64,000 nt of DNA from Luidia sarsii (lineage: Eukaryota > Echinodermata > Asteroidea > Paxillosida > Luidiidae): contig OX465110.1 of assembly GCA_949987565.1 (NCBI GenBank), positions 10,986,363 to 11,050,362 of the forward strand, given 5' to 3'. The notes beneath the pieces were generated by a model. The model searched no databases. It was not told where the DNA came from and saw nothing but the letters and a program-made list of their open reading frames with translations. The position numbers were made by a program, and so were the translations under genes. This document shows positions 30,905 through 42,212 of the stretch, piece after piece; position 1 is the stretch's first letter, and each line of letters begins with the position of its first letter.

Positions 30905-31018
30905 TGATCTTGGACCCTACAAATACTACTTACTACTACAGGCTAGTCACCCGATCTCAAAATTTCAAAATTCGATACTAAAGGGTGACTTGTCGGTTCC
31001 AAGTTACTCGGACTACAC

Positions 31019-31133
31019 TAGTCCGAGTAACTTGGACCCTTACAATCGCCCTTTTGAGAAAAAAATGAGGATTCGCCCAAAACCTCAATTTTTTTAAAAA
31101 GGGCGATTGTAAGGGTCCAAGTTACTCGGACTA
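31019..31133. mobile_element. Foldback MITE, TAGTCCGAG family, 115 bp
   Basis: Perfect 37-bp terminal arms beginning TAGTCCGAGTAACTTGGACC, at 31019-31055 and 31097-31133, with a 41-base centre. A third, incomplete member lies just to the left (30905-31018), nearly back to back with it. Confidence 0.8.
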
Positions 31134-31157
31134 AGTAAACCATGGTTAACTTAAACT

Positions 31158-31242
31158 TAGTCCGAGTAACTTGGACCCGACAAGTGACAATTTTGAAATT
31201 TTGAGATTAGGGTGACTTGTCGGGTCCAAGTTACTCGGACTA
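31158..31242. mobile_element. Foldback MITE, TAGTCCGAG family, 85 bp
   Basis: Perfect 28-bp terminal arms (TAGTCCGAGTAACTTGGACC plus CGACAAGT), 29-base centre. Only 24 bp separate it from the previous copy. No coding capacity. Confidence 0.8.
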
Positions 31243-31372
31243 GGTAAAACTTACTTTCATTAGTTTCAATCAGCGTCAAGCCTCTGGGCGACGTGAGAAA
31301 ACGACCAATTTGAAAATGACATCTGTGAACTATCTCTTTCAATTTCATCATCTCGTAGCCGGAAGTCGTAGC

Positions 31373-31500
31373 ACTAGTATTAAGTAAGTAGTAGCAAAGA
31401 TACCCCTCTCTAGTATCTTTGGTAGTACTAGTAGTAGACTAGTACTACTACTAGTAGTACACTAGTAGTAGTACTTCTTATACTATTATAGTACTAGTTG
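31373..31500. repeat. TACTAG microsatellite, interrupted
   Basis: Several blocks of TAGTACTAGTAGTA with unique bases between; same type as at 24.8, 26.5, 28.1 and 29.8 kb. Confidence 0.8.
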
Positions 31501-31606
31501 AGCAAGGAACGGGTAGGTAGCTAGGTACACCGTATCAAGTCGCATCGCTATGTAGGTATCGCACGTGGTCGGCGAATGTGCAGCGCAAGTACGTAGGAAT
31601 ATATGG

Positions 31607-32295
31607 GCGGCCATCAGGGCAAAAAAGACAATCGCCAAAATGTAAAACAAATTGGAAAGTAACCCTAACCCATACAGTGAAAACTATGCCACACTGCCAA
31701 ACAATACAATTCGTAATAATTACAACTCCACAAAAGTAACCAATTTCCCAAAATTAGCACCCCGCAAAATATTATACCTACCCGGCGAAAAGTTACTTAC
31801 CAAAAAAAAATGGGCGGCCATTGGGACAAAAAAGACAACCGTCAAATTAAAGCTTAACCGTCGAACTAAAGGACAACGCTAGAAAGTAAAAGGACAACGG
31901 CCAAATAAAAGACAACGGCAAAATAAAAGACAACGGCCAAAAAAAGACAATGGCAAAATAAAAGACAACGGCAAAATAAGAGACGACGCCAAAATAAAAG
32001 ACTCCCCAAATAAAGACAGAGGGCGCTGTCCACGACGTGGCAAAATTGTTAAAGAGAGCGCGCCAAAATGAAAGACGACTCGCGACGCCATAAAGACGAC
32101 GCCAAAATAAAAGACGACGCGCGCCATAAAGACAACGCCAAAATTAAAGACTCTCCCCAAATAAAGACAGAGGGCGCTGTGTACTATTGGAAGCTTAATT
32201 AATATTCATGAGGGTCTACGCTCCTCGGACAGGTCATAAGGTCACAAGTGGGCCTGCGGTACACACTCACTGCATGCATTGCACACGTGTACCGT
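31607..32295 (+). mobile_element. Foldback element copy 1, left arm
   Basis: TATGGGCGGCCAT at 31607 and again AATGGGCGGCCATTGGGAC at 31829, then GTCAAATTAAAGCTTAACCG and a run of 17-20-bp units (GACAACGGCAAAATAAAA). The inner end has AATATTCATGAGGGTCTACG and GGGCCTGCGGTACACAC. It matches both arms of the complete element at 40474-42830. At 32295 it is broken by another element; the arm resumes at 33113. Confidence 0.75.
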
Positions 32296-33112
32296 TGTCA
32301 CGGTCCCATCTTTCCCCCGTGCTCGGATTTCCAAAACGCGGCCGAACGCCCCGAACGTATGCGCAGTAAAGCCCCGTATATGCTCACTTAAGGGCCGTGC
32401 TGAGTCCCTATTTTAAGTAAAGGTCAAGAAATTTGCATACACACGCATGTGTCATATACTGCGGTCGAGCAGGGTACGGTCGTGCGCACCCACGTACAGA
32501 ACATTATACACTGTACTTGTACATGTACATTTTACGCTGTAGCTTTTTATTTTGGGCGCTCCCTTATGTACCGCAACAAAGCTCAACCATGGCTCAACCG
32601 CTGACTACCAGTACCAGCGCGCGACATACGAGCAGTGTACATGTACATGTACAGTACATGGGCGTACGTGTACGAGCACATCCCTAGTCTAGGTTCTAGA
32701 CGTTGTTGTCGTTTGGATACGCCACGCCACTACACCCTCTGACTACGTTCTTCCGGAGCCACCCGCACACACGCACGCACGCACGCACACGCCGCTCACT
32801 ACTTCGATAACAACGTGTTATCGAAGCCAAGCCGTGCGCGCGCGCGTTCAGTGGTGCGGACGTGCGTGCGGGCGGACATGCGAGCGTGCGGACGGGTGGC
32901 TGCGAAAGAACGCCCTCTTGTGGTGGCGTATCCAAACGATAAAACGGTAACACGGTCTAGAACCTAGACTAGCACATCCCATGCACACGTACGTGTGTGT
33001 ACGACTGGAGAGATCAGCACGCCGGATAAGCAAGCACATTGCTGTAACGTGCTCAGTCATCTGGTGCGCTCTTCCGGAAATCCGAGCACGGGGGAAAGAT
33101 GAGACCGTGACA
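32296..33112. mobile_element. Inverted-repeat element inserted in the foldback arm
   Basis: Terminal inverted repeats of 37 bp with one mismatch: TGTCACGGTC(C/T)CATCTTTCCCCCGTGCTC... at 32296-32332 and 33076-33112. CCGT flanks both ends (32292-32295, 33113-33116). The foldback sequence on each side (GTGTACCGT | CGTAATGCAAGG) is continuous in the copy at 42.2 kb, so the insertion is clear apart from a few extra bases. It carries no transposase, and contains the 287-bp MITE at 32685. Confidence 0.7.
32685..32971. mobile_element. 287-bp MITE with 9-bp target duplication
   Basis: Termini TAGTCTAGGTTCTAGAC are exact inverted repeats, and similarity extends inward (CGTTTGGATACGCCAC on both arms). 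The 9-bp direct repeat GCACATCCC flanks it (32676-32684 and 32972-32980). A 9-bp duplication fits a Mutator-like or related transposase acting in trans. The centre has a TTCGATAACA...TGTTATCGAA hairpin and CG-rich alternating purine/pyrimidine DNA. Confidence 0.85.
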
Positions 33113-33245
33113 CCGTATACTCGTAATGCAAGGAAAGAGATGTGAACCTACACTACTGTACATGTACATGTACTGTACTGTACATGTACATGTACAGTAC
33201 ATGTACTGTACATTGCACTGTACATTGTACTGTACATTGTACTTG
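33113..33245. repeat. Foldback copy 1, inner arm end plus TACATG microsatellite
   Basis: TAATGCAAGGAAAGAGATGTGAACCTAC, then TACATGTACATGTACTGTAC repeats. This is the same arm-to-microsatellite junction as at 42.2 kb. The opposite arm of this copy is missing. Confidence 0.6.
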
Positions 33246-33254
33246 TTGTTCTGA

Positions 33255-33595
33255 ATTTTTGGCTTTTTCGCAACTTGCGAAAAAGCCTTTCTTGTTGTTC
33301 TGATTTTTTGGCTTTTCCGCCGCTACAGCGTAGCGGAAAAGGTATTCCGTTTGTTCTGATTTTTTTTATTCCAGTTTCTTTGGCTTTTCTGCAGCTACAG
33401 CGTAGCGGAAAAGACTTTCCGTTTGTTCTGATTTTTTTTTCAAGTTTCTTCTTAATCTTCTTCTTTGGCTTTTCCGCTGCTACAGCGTAGCGGAAAAGGT
33501 ATTCCGTTTGTTCTGATTTTTTTTTATTCCAGTTTCTTCTTCTTCTTCTTCTTCTTCTTCTTCTTCTTCTTCTTCTTCTTCTTCTTCTTCGTCTC
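33255..33595 (+). repeat. Tandem heads of the T-arm family and (TTC)n
   Basis: Four hairpins of type GGCTTTTCCGCCGCTACAGC...TAGCGGAAAAGG (33260, 33311, 33381 and 33466), each followed by TTGTTCTGATTTTTTT; then a pure (TTC)n tract at 33538-33590. These are the 5' heads of the repeat family whose full copies are at 28.6 and 37.5 kb. Confidence 0.7.
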
Positions 33596-33869
33596 TAGAC
33601 TCTATTTTCTTTCGCATCCTAGAGGATAATACGTTGACGTGGTTAACTTAATCTATCCTGTCTCTCTTCTGACAAATCTCTTTACTTACTTTTCCCTTTG
33701 TCGAATGAAAATTAAACCATCGTGACTTTCTTTCTAAGGAGTAGCAGCTCGCGTAAGCGAGACATGGTGTTATACCTCTGCTCCTGGAAAGATCTGTCGC
33801 ATCCCCGGTTTATTTTCGATTACTTTACTTTTACTTTGACAACTCCCCTTTAACTGACTTTAGTACAAG

Positions 33870-34681
33870 ATGGCGACCATGGTGCACGCTCTTTTTTTGG
33901 CTCTGTCATTTTCCTTCACTCATACCATTTCTAGTGTTCAACTACCAGCAAATTATATGCCAGGAGATGAGGAATTGCCTGCTGATCACTCTGGACCATT
34001 TTCCTCTCAAGATTCAATCCAGAGGAGGAGACATTTGCAGTTTTTTCCTTGGAGTTTCAGCATTTTCAGCCGATTATTCATGCAACATACCATGAAACCT
34101 GTGCAAACCATTGCATGGGTGAGTGCCTCCATTCATATGATGGTGCTTGCCAAGCTGTGGCTGCTGCTACCCATTGTCTACCAGTCATCGTGGTCAACCA
34201 TGAATGGAATGCTGTGCTCACTACACAATGGCCAGGCATGCATAAAGCTGATCCAGTGACCAAGACCAGGTTTGGACATTTGCCCATCAGGTACAATGCT
34301 AATTCAGATTCAACTTTCAACCTAACTTTATCTGGAGATGTTGAAACCAATCCTGGTCCAACACTTTTTAGTCATCCATCGCATCCTTCAGCCAACAACT
34401 CCTACAATGATGAAACAACTTTGAGCATTTACCACCAAAATGTCAGAAGCTTGAAGAACAAGTTAGATTGCCTACACAGCAACCTGCTCAGTAACCTCCA
34501 TCCACTCGGGAACTACAGAATCTTCGCTTTGACAGAAACTTGGTTGTCACCCGATGTCACTGATGCAGAAGTCACTTTGCCTGGTTATACGATGTTTCGC
34601 AAGGACAGATTGAACAGGAGAGGAGGAGGAGTACTAATGGGTTGTCACGACTCACTACAGTGCCGCAGACGGAAGAACTGA
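33870..34681 (+). pseudogene. LINE N-terminal region: signal peptide, Cys-rich segment, 2A peptide, endonuclease start
   Basis: ATG 33870 (context AAGATGGCGACC) opens MATMVHALFLALSFSFTHTI, a textbook hydrophobic signal sequence, followed by SSVQLPANYMPGDEE. Between about 33960 and 34050 the sense moves to the +2 frame: EFQHFQPIIHATYHETCANH and CMGECLHSYDGACQAVAAAT, a Cys-rich stretch with loosely PAN/apple-like spacing (weak inference). Then LTLSGDVETNPGP (34325-34360), a 2A motif at which ribosomes skip the final Gly-Pro bond. The endonuclease starts LSIYHQNVRSLKNKLD, ALTETWLSPDV. A second frame change near 34670 breaks it from the polymerase frame. In an intact relative, 2A would release the secreted-type leader from the EN-RT protein. 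Confidence 0.75.
34319..34360 (+). other. 2A ribosome-skipping peptide
   Basis: Encodes NLTLSGDVETNPGP. All invariant residues of the class (D-V/I-E-x-N-P-G-P) are present; the expected break is between Gly (34355-34357) and Pro (34358-34360). It lies directly upstream of the AP endonuclease, the location reported for 2A in sea-urchin and other invertebrate LINEs. Confidence 0.9.
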
Positions 34682-37232
34682 ATTTGAACAGGATGATCTT
34701 GAGCTAATCTGGGTTGAGGTTAAGTCACGGAAAAAAGATCGCTGTCTACTAGGCGTCTTTTACCGACCCCCTAATAGTGGGAGTCAACCATTGGTAGATC
34801 TCGGGGACTCTCTTACGAACGCTTCTCGAGAATACAGTAACATCTTAGTCATTGGTGACTTCAACCTCCCCAGCCTCGAATGGAATGTCGCAACCAGTAC
34901 ACCAAACCCGAGAACGCCCATTGATGAGATTTTTGTGGACACAGTACTGAGTGCTCACAATTTACAACAACTCAATTTTAACGCGACAAGAGGTGAACAT
35001 ATTTTGGATCTTGCCCTCTGTTCAGTCGACATGCAAGCAATATGCCAAGTGGGAGAGGATATCTTCTCTTCGGACCATAGTTCTCTCAGCATCACCATCA
35101 CCATATCACCGTCGCTGAGGCACATTAAATCAAACAGGATGAATTTTAACTACCGCAAAGCAGACGTGAACGATCTACAAAGGACCCTGGAGTGCATCCC
35201 CTGGTGCTTACTAGAGGCAACATCGAACTGCCATGAAGCGGCTTCACTCTTTCATGACTTTGTTGATGCTGCCATTTCTGATGTTGTCCCAAGAGTTCGA
35301 CCACGTCGTCCCACCCCTCCATGGTTTGATGGAGACCTCAGACAAGCTTTGAAAGCCAAGGAAAAGGCTTTCAAAATAAAACGTCGTTACGCCACCCCCG
35401 AGAATCAACAAACATTCAAGACAGCCCGGGCAATCTTCAAAAAGCTAGCAAGAACTAAATACAGAGAGTATCTCGAGACACTAGGCGCGGACATGGGGAG
35501 GAACCCAAAGCGCTTTTGGAGCTTCATCAAGACAAGATCGCGAAAACAAACACAGATTCCTGTTCTTGAAGATGAAGTGGAAGCACTTCAAGCAGATAGT
35601 GCTGCCAGTAAAGCCTCACTTTTGATGGACCATTTTCAGAGTACGTATCCAGTACCTGAAGATTGCCAATTCCTACCAGACATTCAGCCAGCTGGTCTTG
35701 ACTCAATGCCACGTGTTCAAATCGACAATGAGATCACAGAGCGTGAACTCACCAAACTTGACCCATCAAAGGCCTGCGGCCCTGATAATCTCCCTGGATC
35801 AGTTTTGAAATTATGTGCATCTGTTGTCTGTAAACCATTGTCGTATCTTTTTCAAAGATCACTCAGGGAAGGAATCTTTCCAGACTGTTGGAAAGTAGCC
35901 AATGTTGTACCCATACATAAATCTAGTAGTAAGAAAAATGTTGCCAATTATCGACCAATATCTCTGTTACCACTTGTTTCTAAAGTATTTGAGAGAATTT
36001 TATGTACTCAGCTTGTGGATCATGTTCGGCCTGCTATCTCTGATCAACAGCATGGATTTGTACCTGGTAGAGATTGTACCACCAACCTTACTTCATTATT
36101 ACAGGAAGCTTATTCTGCTGTTGATCAGGGTGGCCAGCTGGATGTGATCTACACTGACTTCTCTAAAGCCTTTGACCGAGTCAATCATAATCTTTTAATT
36201 CATAAACTTGCTTCCTATCATGTACATCCCCAGTTACTCCAATTATTACGCAGCTTCTTAACGAATAGGAAACATCGTGTGGTCGTTGAGAATGAATGTT
36301 CTAGCTGGTGTCCAGTCCTTGCCGGTGTACCTCAGGGCTCAGTGTTAGGCCCATTGCTATTCACCATGTATATTAATGACCTGCCGTTATCACTCACAAA
36401 CAGAGCCCTATTGTTTGCTGATGATATGAAAGTTTTTCGTAAGGTTTTTAATGATTATGATTGCGTTTCTATACAGGATGATCTTACTAGATTACATGCT
36501 TGGTGTACAAAGTGGAAACTGAATCTTAACCTGCAGAAGTGTTCTATAATGAGTGTTTCATTGAAGAAGAAACCTATTGTATTTAATTATACCATATCTA
36601 ATTGTGTATTAAACCGTGTTTCATCTCAGCGAGACCTTGGCATTATTCTAGACAATAGACTTAACTTTGTAGCTCACATTGATTTCATTGTAAAGAAGGC
36701 TAATCGTATGATGGGTTTAGTGTGGCGCAATTTTCGGAATTGTAAAAATGAACAAGTACTTCGAACATTATACTGCTCTCTTATCAGACCTCAACTAGAA
36801 TATTGTACTGTAGTATTTAACTCTATTTCTCATTCACAATCAGATCGACTAGAAAGGCTTCAACGACGTTATTTACTGTTTTTGCATAAGGTTATATACA
36901 ATGATCATCATAATATGTGTTACTCTGAACTGTGCCACTTATTTAAATTGCCAACCCTTACTCAAAGAAGAACAGTTACTGATTGTCTATTCCTTTACAG
37001 ACTTATCCACAGCCAATATAATGTACCTAATCCTTTTTCCCTTCATGTTCCAGAACGTCGCACTAGATCAGCTTCCAAACACATCATGCATGTTCCACGG
37101 TGTCGGTTGGAGGTTACTAAACGGGGCTTTGTTTCAAGGATTTCAAATACCTACAACCGACTCCATGAAACGTTTGATGTGTTTGGAGCATCATCCTTAA
37201 AATCCCTTCCGCAAACAGGTTTATCAATGTGA
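34682..37232 (+). CDS. LINE endonuclease C-terminus and reverse transcriptase
   Basis: One continuous frame from the frameshift to TGA at 37232; 813 codons counted from ATG 34791. In order: GVFYRPPNSGSQ and ILVIGDFNLPSLEW (AP endonuclease, G-D-F-N), RGEHILDLALCS and SSDHSSLSI (endonuclease D-H), a basic thumb-like linker, VANYRPISLLPLVSKVFERI, DVIYTDFSKAFDRVNH (RT motif A), GVPQGSVLGPLLFTMYINDL (motif B), LLFADDMKVF (motif C, F-A-D-D at about residue 541), LGIILDNRLNF, and SLIRPQLEYCTVVFN near the C-terminus, typical of the Jockey/CR1 superfamily. All catalytic aspartates are present. It would nick target DNA and prime reverse transcription from the nick. No stop or frameshift inside this frame suggests a recent copy. 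Confidence 0.9.
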
Positions 37233-37507
37233 TTCCCGTTCCTAATTCGTCAATGTTCATCCAGCTACATGTACCTGATCAAATTGACTAATTTATTTTA
37301 CTGCAATTTTTTGTTTTAAGGTTTATATGTATTTAGTTATTGATTTGTTTATATTGTATAATTCTATGTTCCTGTTTAGTCGTTAATGATACCTGTAATT
37401 GGCGGATCTCCGCTGTTGGCTATCGAAATAAATAAATAAATTGTTTAATTTTGTTATATTCATTTATTTAGTTGATTATTTTCAAGTCTTACTTGTAAAT
37501 ATTGTTT

Positions 37508-39440
37508 ATTAGCTTTTCCGCCGCTTCCAGGGAAGCGGAAAAGCTATATCTTTTGTTAAGCTTTTTCTTAGTCTTCTTCTTCTTCTCCCCCAAAGCCCAT
37601 AGACAATGCACAGGGGTTTTGTAAGCACGACTTTGGTCATTGAACAGACTTGGATTTTTTTCAAACGTGGCAAATGCATAAAGCCCATGCTGAAATTGAT
37701 CCTAAACACCTTGATATCATCATGACGTAATCACGTGTCACGTGACCTTGCTTTAAAGGGGCAAATTTCAAAATCCATTAAAAGCAAAAGTACAAGTTCG
37801 TTTGGTTTCAACTTTGCACTGTATCTAAGTTGGGAAAAGTTGTATCCAAAAATTGCCATCAATTGACCTTGACGTCATCTCATGAATATTTATGAGGTCA
37901 TGAACTTTTCAGATTTTCACATTGAAATGAGCATATTTGACCAACGGAGCAAGATTTTTTTTTTTTTTTGATATCTATTCCGGATGTAGTTTAGAAACAC
38001 CCAAATTGGCCAAAATGTCATGACGCAATCGTGACGTCATCAAAATGCGTGTTTTCAAATCACATATTTGCCATTGGACAATCTTCTCGAAATTTGTTGG
38101 GCAGTTAGCTATTGGGCTAGACATTCTAAATCTTGAGTTGGGAATTAATTAACCATTGTTCAGAATTGTTATGATTTTTTTAATATTATAATGTAGTCCC
38201 ATACACTTTGTGCACATAATATGCACGTGCGTTTTGGGGTAGGAATGGAGGGTACGGGTTCGAAACCCAGTGACGTAAACTCTCTTTTTTTCGTCCGTCA
38301 CAAATCCAATTAAAACGACGCGAAATGGGCCTCAACCTATCATAGAATAAACATATGTATTTTGTTCTGTTTTTCTCTGTCTGTTTTTGCTTGGGTGGTC
38401 ACGTGATAGCTCTTTAAAGGGCCAAACTGGCATGTGCAATCATGCCGCGATCTCACATCCCACACGTGACAGTGCTTTAAAGGGGCAACTTGTACACTAC
38501 ACTGTAGTCATTAATTATGGCTTCACGTAGGTAGATCTAAACTTCAGACGAAGATTACTACCTGAACGAAGAAAAAATCGTGTTTTTATTTTGTCTTCAA
38601 CCGACTCAACATATACCCCGGATTGAAAATATCAAAACATATTTCAGGAATTTCCTTTGTTTTTCATTGTTTAGGTTTTTTATACTAAGGGCCATAGGTT
38701 TGTGTACAAATTAGCTGTGAAATCCATTAAGGGCCTAATATCAAATACAAATGGCTTCAAACTTGGCACATACTTAGGTTAGTAGATGGAGATTCATTGC
38801 AAAAAGTGAGATCATCATGACGTCATCAGGGGGTCACGTGACAGGTCATTAAAATGTCAAACTTCAAACTTAATTATTAGCAAAAGTATCGGTTAGTTTG
38901 GTTTCAATTTTGCAGCATATCTAAGTTGGGAAAAGATGTATCCAAAAATAGCCCTCATTCGATCGTGACGTAATCTCATGAATATTAATGAGGTCATAAA
39001 CTTTTAAGATGTTAACATTCAATTGAGCATATTTGGCCAACGGAGCGAATTTTTTTTCATTTTTTCTTTGATATCTATTGGGGACATGGTTTAGAAACAC
39101 CTTCCGGAGCCAAAATGTCGTTACGCAATCATGACGTCATCAAAATGTGTGATTTTAAAACACATATAAGGCATTGGCCGATCATCTCGAAATTTGGTAT
39201 GTCGTTAGCTATCGTGCTAGACATTCCAAATCTAAAGTTTGGAACCGAAGGACCATTGTTTATATTTTTTATGAATTTTTGAATACCACACTCGAGTCCC
39301 ATAGGCTTTGTGCACAAAATATGTACATGCGTTTTGGAGTAGGAATGGGGCTATTCTATGACTTGTTAACAACAGAAGCGGAAAAGCTCTATGCTCTGTT
39401 TCACAACAGACATATATTTCTCGTTTTGGTTTGTTTTGTT
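37508..39440 (+). repeat. T-arm repeat family, copy B (composite)
   Basis: Starts AGCTTTTCCGCCGCTTCC...GGAAGCGGAAAAGCT, then the body shared with 28.6 kb (CCATAGACAATGCACAGGGG, TTTAAAGGGGCAAATTTC) to a T-arm-like ACGGGTTCGAAACCCAGT at about 38254. A second body segment follows (38460-39440), with GGCTTCAAACTTGGCACATA, GACGTCATCAGGGGGTCACG, and the end GAAGCGGAAAAGCTCTATG, CACAACAGACATATATTTCT. It looks like two copies joined head to tail. TGACGTCA and CACGTG sites are dense. No ORF has domain content. Confidence 0.65.
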
Positions 39441-40467
39441 TCGGTTATTTTCAAAAGATTGAAATAAAGTTCTCCTTTTGAAAAAAAAGTCTTCTTCTTC
39501 TTCTTCTTGGTCTTCCTTGATTCTTCTAACCTCGGAAACTAGAGAACTACAGAAGATTCTTCAGCCAAACTTGACACACACAAAGTACATGACCCAACCT
39601 TGTGCCTCAAATTGGTTTAAAGTGAGTTGTTTGAAAGACGGTCACGTGACCGCTGTTTGAACTTTGAACTTTTAAACCTTCAAAAAACATAACAAATCAA
39701 CGGTTGGCTCCCTTGTCTTGTTGTTTGGGGCATGTGAGAGGTGTTACCAGCCGCTACAGATCGATGACCTTTGTGATGTCATCTGACCTCGTCTTCCGGT
39801 TGAAACAGGAAGTGACTTTGTAAGGGCTCTCATTCAAATTTGAAGACAGATATGAACTTTGTGTTAACGTTGTTAGGTCAAGGTTGAGTCACTGTAATTC
39901 ATTAACATATGACGTCATCAAGTACTCGAACGCCCTCTAGCGGCAGGTTGAAAATGTCCAAAAATGTAATTTTACACGATCCCTGTGGCGAAGTTTGAGG
40001 AAATCGTTTCAAATTCGGCAGGGAGACAGCCACACACCCGGAGAATGCACATGACAAGTTTTAATGACATGACGTAAACATAACGGAAATTAGAAATGAA
40101 AGTCTACTTTTTTTTCAAAAATTCATAGAAATTCATCAAAATAAGTTACGTTTTCAATTGTTTCACCACAAGAAAGAGTAAATTTTTTCCATTCCGATGA
40201 TACCTTATATATATGCTGCCAGTAGTTTTAAAACGCCTGTGGTAATGAAAAATATGATTTCCAAAAGCTATCTCCAGATGTATTTTTTTTAATATATCTA
40301 ATGTGTGTGAAGGTGTGTGCGTTGTCTCAAGGTTGAGAAGGGGGGTCACTGCTTGGACTGTACCATTGCCTCAGACTGGGTCGGGGAGGGGTGTTCGGTA
40401 GATGCCCTTCTACTGTACAAGCTGTATACAGCAGGTGTGCACAGTGTTTTATAGGCTGCCGGAGCCT
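39441..40467. other. No gene seen; related repeat debris
   Basis: Begins with CTTCTTCTTCTTCTTGGTC and contains GGTCACGTGACCGC and GATGTCATCTGACC, so it is probably a further diverged part of the same repeat class. No coding sense. Confidence 0.45.
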
Positions 40468-41058
40468 AGAGAGTATGGGCGGCCATTGGGGCAAAAAAGT
40501 CAACCGTCAAATTAAAGCTTAACCGTCGAACTTAAGGACAACGCCAGAAAGTAAAAGGACAACGCCAGAAAGTAAAAGGACGACGGCCAAATAAAAGACA
40601 ACGGCCAAATAAAAGACAACGGCAAAATAAAAGTCAACGGCAAAATAAAAGACAACGGCAAAATTTAAGACAACGGCAAAATAAAGGACAACGGCCAAAT
40701 AAAAGACAACGGCAAAATAAGAGACAACGGCCAAATAAAAGACAATGGCAAAATAAAAGACAACGGCAAAATAAGAGACGACGCCAAAATAAAAGACTCT
40801 CCCCAAATAAAGACAGAGGGCGCTGTCCACGACGTGGCAAAATTGTTAAAGAGAGTGCGCCAAAATGAAAGACGACTCGCGACGCCATAAAGACGACGCC
40901 AAAATAAAAGACCACGCGCGCCATAAAGACAACGCCAAAATAAAAGACTCCCCAAATAAAGACCGAGGGCGCTGTGTACTAATGGAGCTTAATTAATATT
41001 CATGAGGGTCTACGCACCGCGGACGGGTAATAAGGTCACAAGAAAGTATGCCCGCGTA

Positions 41059-41285
41059 CTGTACATGTACAAATGTACATGTATGTACATTTACACTGTA
41101 CATGTACATGTACATGTACATGTCCTGTACATTGTACATGTACACTGTACGTACCATGGACGCCTATTTTTATATACGTCCGTGGTACATACATGACACG
41201 TGTACATGTACTGTGCATGTACATGTACATGTACATGTACATGTATAGGCATGTACAGTACATGTACATGTACATGTACATAATT
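41059..41285. repeat. TACATG microsatellite, left inner edge of foldback
   Basis: Runs of TACATGTACATG with interruptions (GTACCATGGACGCC near 41151). Self-complementary. Confidence 0.9.
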
Positions 41286-42002
41286 ATTATGATTATACTA
41301 GCTGGAACGTCAGCTAGAGGGATATGTCAAGCTCGCCGTACTTTTACAATTGTAGGCTAATATAGCCAAATATCAGCTGAAGTTGAGCAAAGTGTATTAA
41401 AAACTTCAAGTAAAACCTTCTAGTCGAACTTTCTACTTGCTAGTCAAATGTTCTATAATTATACAGTGTAGTCAGTTTTCAATGGACTTTCATGTGTGTT
41501 GCACTTGGTCAAATTACCCGGGACATAATTATAATTTTGTGGGGTTTTCGATGTTTCGCCAACATTGCTAACTGGGCTACACTAGGTATTTACTTTCCGT
41601 TGCCGATCGAGGTTCAGGCTGAATAAAGAGCTGTCTTGGTGGTCACCGCGCGATGACTCATGAAATTTGTATGTGCGGCGGAGCAGATGTACAGCATCAT
41701 GAAGCTAGACCTACATCGCGGATCGAGTGTGGCCCGTTTGCTGGACCTGTAAACAGGCTTTTCAAGTTTCGGAGCCGCTCTGAACACACTCTGAATTTCA
41801 CAACACCGCAATGGTTTCAACACCGTGACCGAGAAGACTGTGAATCGAGGAAAGGGTTTTCGGATAAGTTCGCGGGCCGCCGTCAAAGCACACGGACACG
41901 TACGTGGGGAAAAAGAATAGGAGGCAATGAAAGCAGATTACCGTCATGAAATCGTGAAATCAATTTGCGGACGATACACCGATCGAGTGCAAGTCATATG
42001 CA
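41286..42002. other. Core of the foldback element
   Basis: About 700 bp of non-repeated sequence. A 98-codon plus frame (41653-41949) and a 90-codon minus frame (41614-41886) overlap; neither shows a domain. The GC-rich stretch 41640-41900 stands out from the AT-rich arms and might be captured host DNA. Confidence 0.5.
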
Positions 42003-42212
42003 GGTACATACTGTACATGTACATTTACATGTACAATGTACAGTACATGTACAATGTACATGTACATGTACAGTACTACTGTACAGTACATGTACATGTA
42101 CTGTACAGTATATGTACGGTACATGTACATGTATGTACGTACACCATGTACTGTACATGTACATTTGTACATTTGTACAGTACAATGTACATGTACAGTA
42201 CAATTGTAGGTT
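42003..42212. repeat. TACATG microsatellite, right inner edge of foldback
   Basis: TACATGTACAGTAC-type run, mirror partner of 41059-41285. Confidence 0.9.

Larger units (their letters stand above)
33600..37441 (+). mobile_element. Near full-length non-LTR retrotransposon (CR1/L2-like) with 2A peptide
   Basis: A 5' leader of about 270 bp, an N-terminal coding region with signal peptide and 2A, an AP endonuclease, a complete reverse transcriptase, and a 3' UTR ending in AAATAAATAAATAAATTG at 37425-37441, the short 3' microsatellite typical of CR1/L2/Jockey-superfamily LINEs. Two apparent frameshifts (about 34.0 kb and 34.67 kb) are the only clear damage. The 5' boundary is set by the end of the (TTC)n tract and is approximate. 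Confidence 0.85.

Noticed and set aside
31879..32160. Hydrophobic frames rich in Phe-Tyr-x-Ala-Val-Val (also 40519-40955 and 42364-42792)
   Set aside because: Translations of the short arm units of the foldback element, open by periodicity only.
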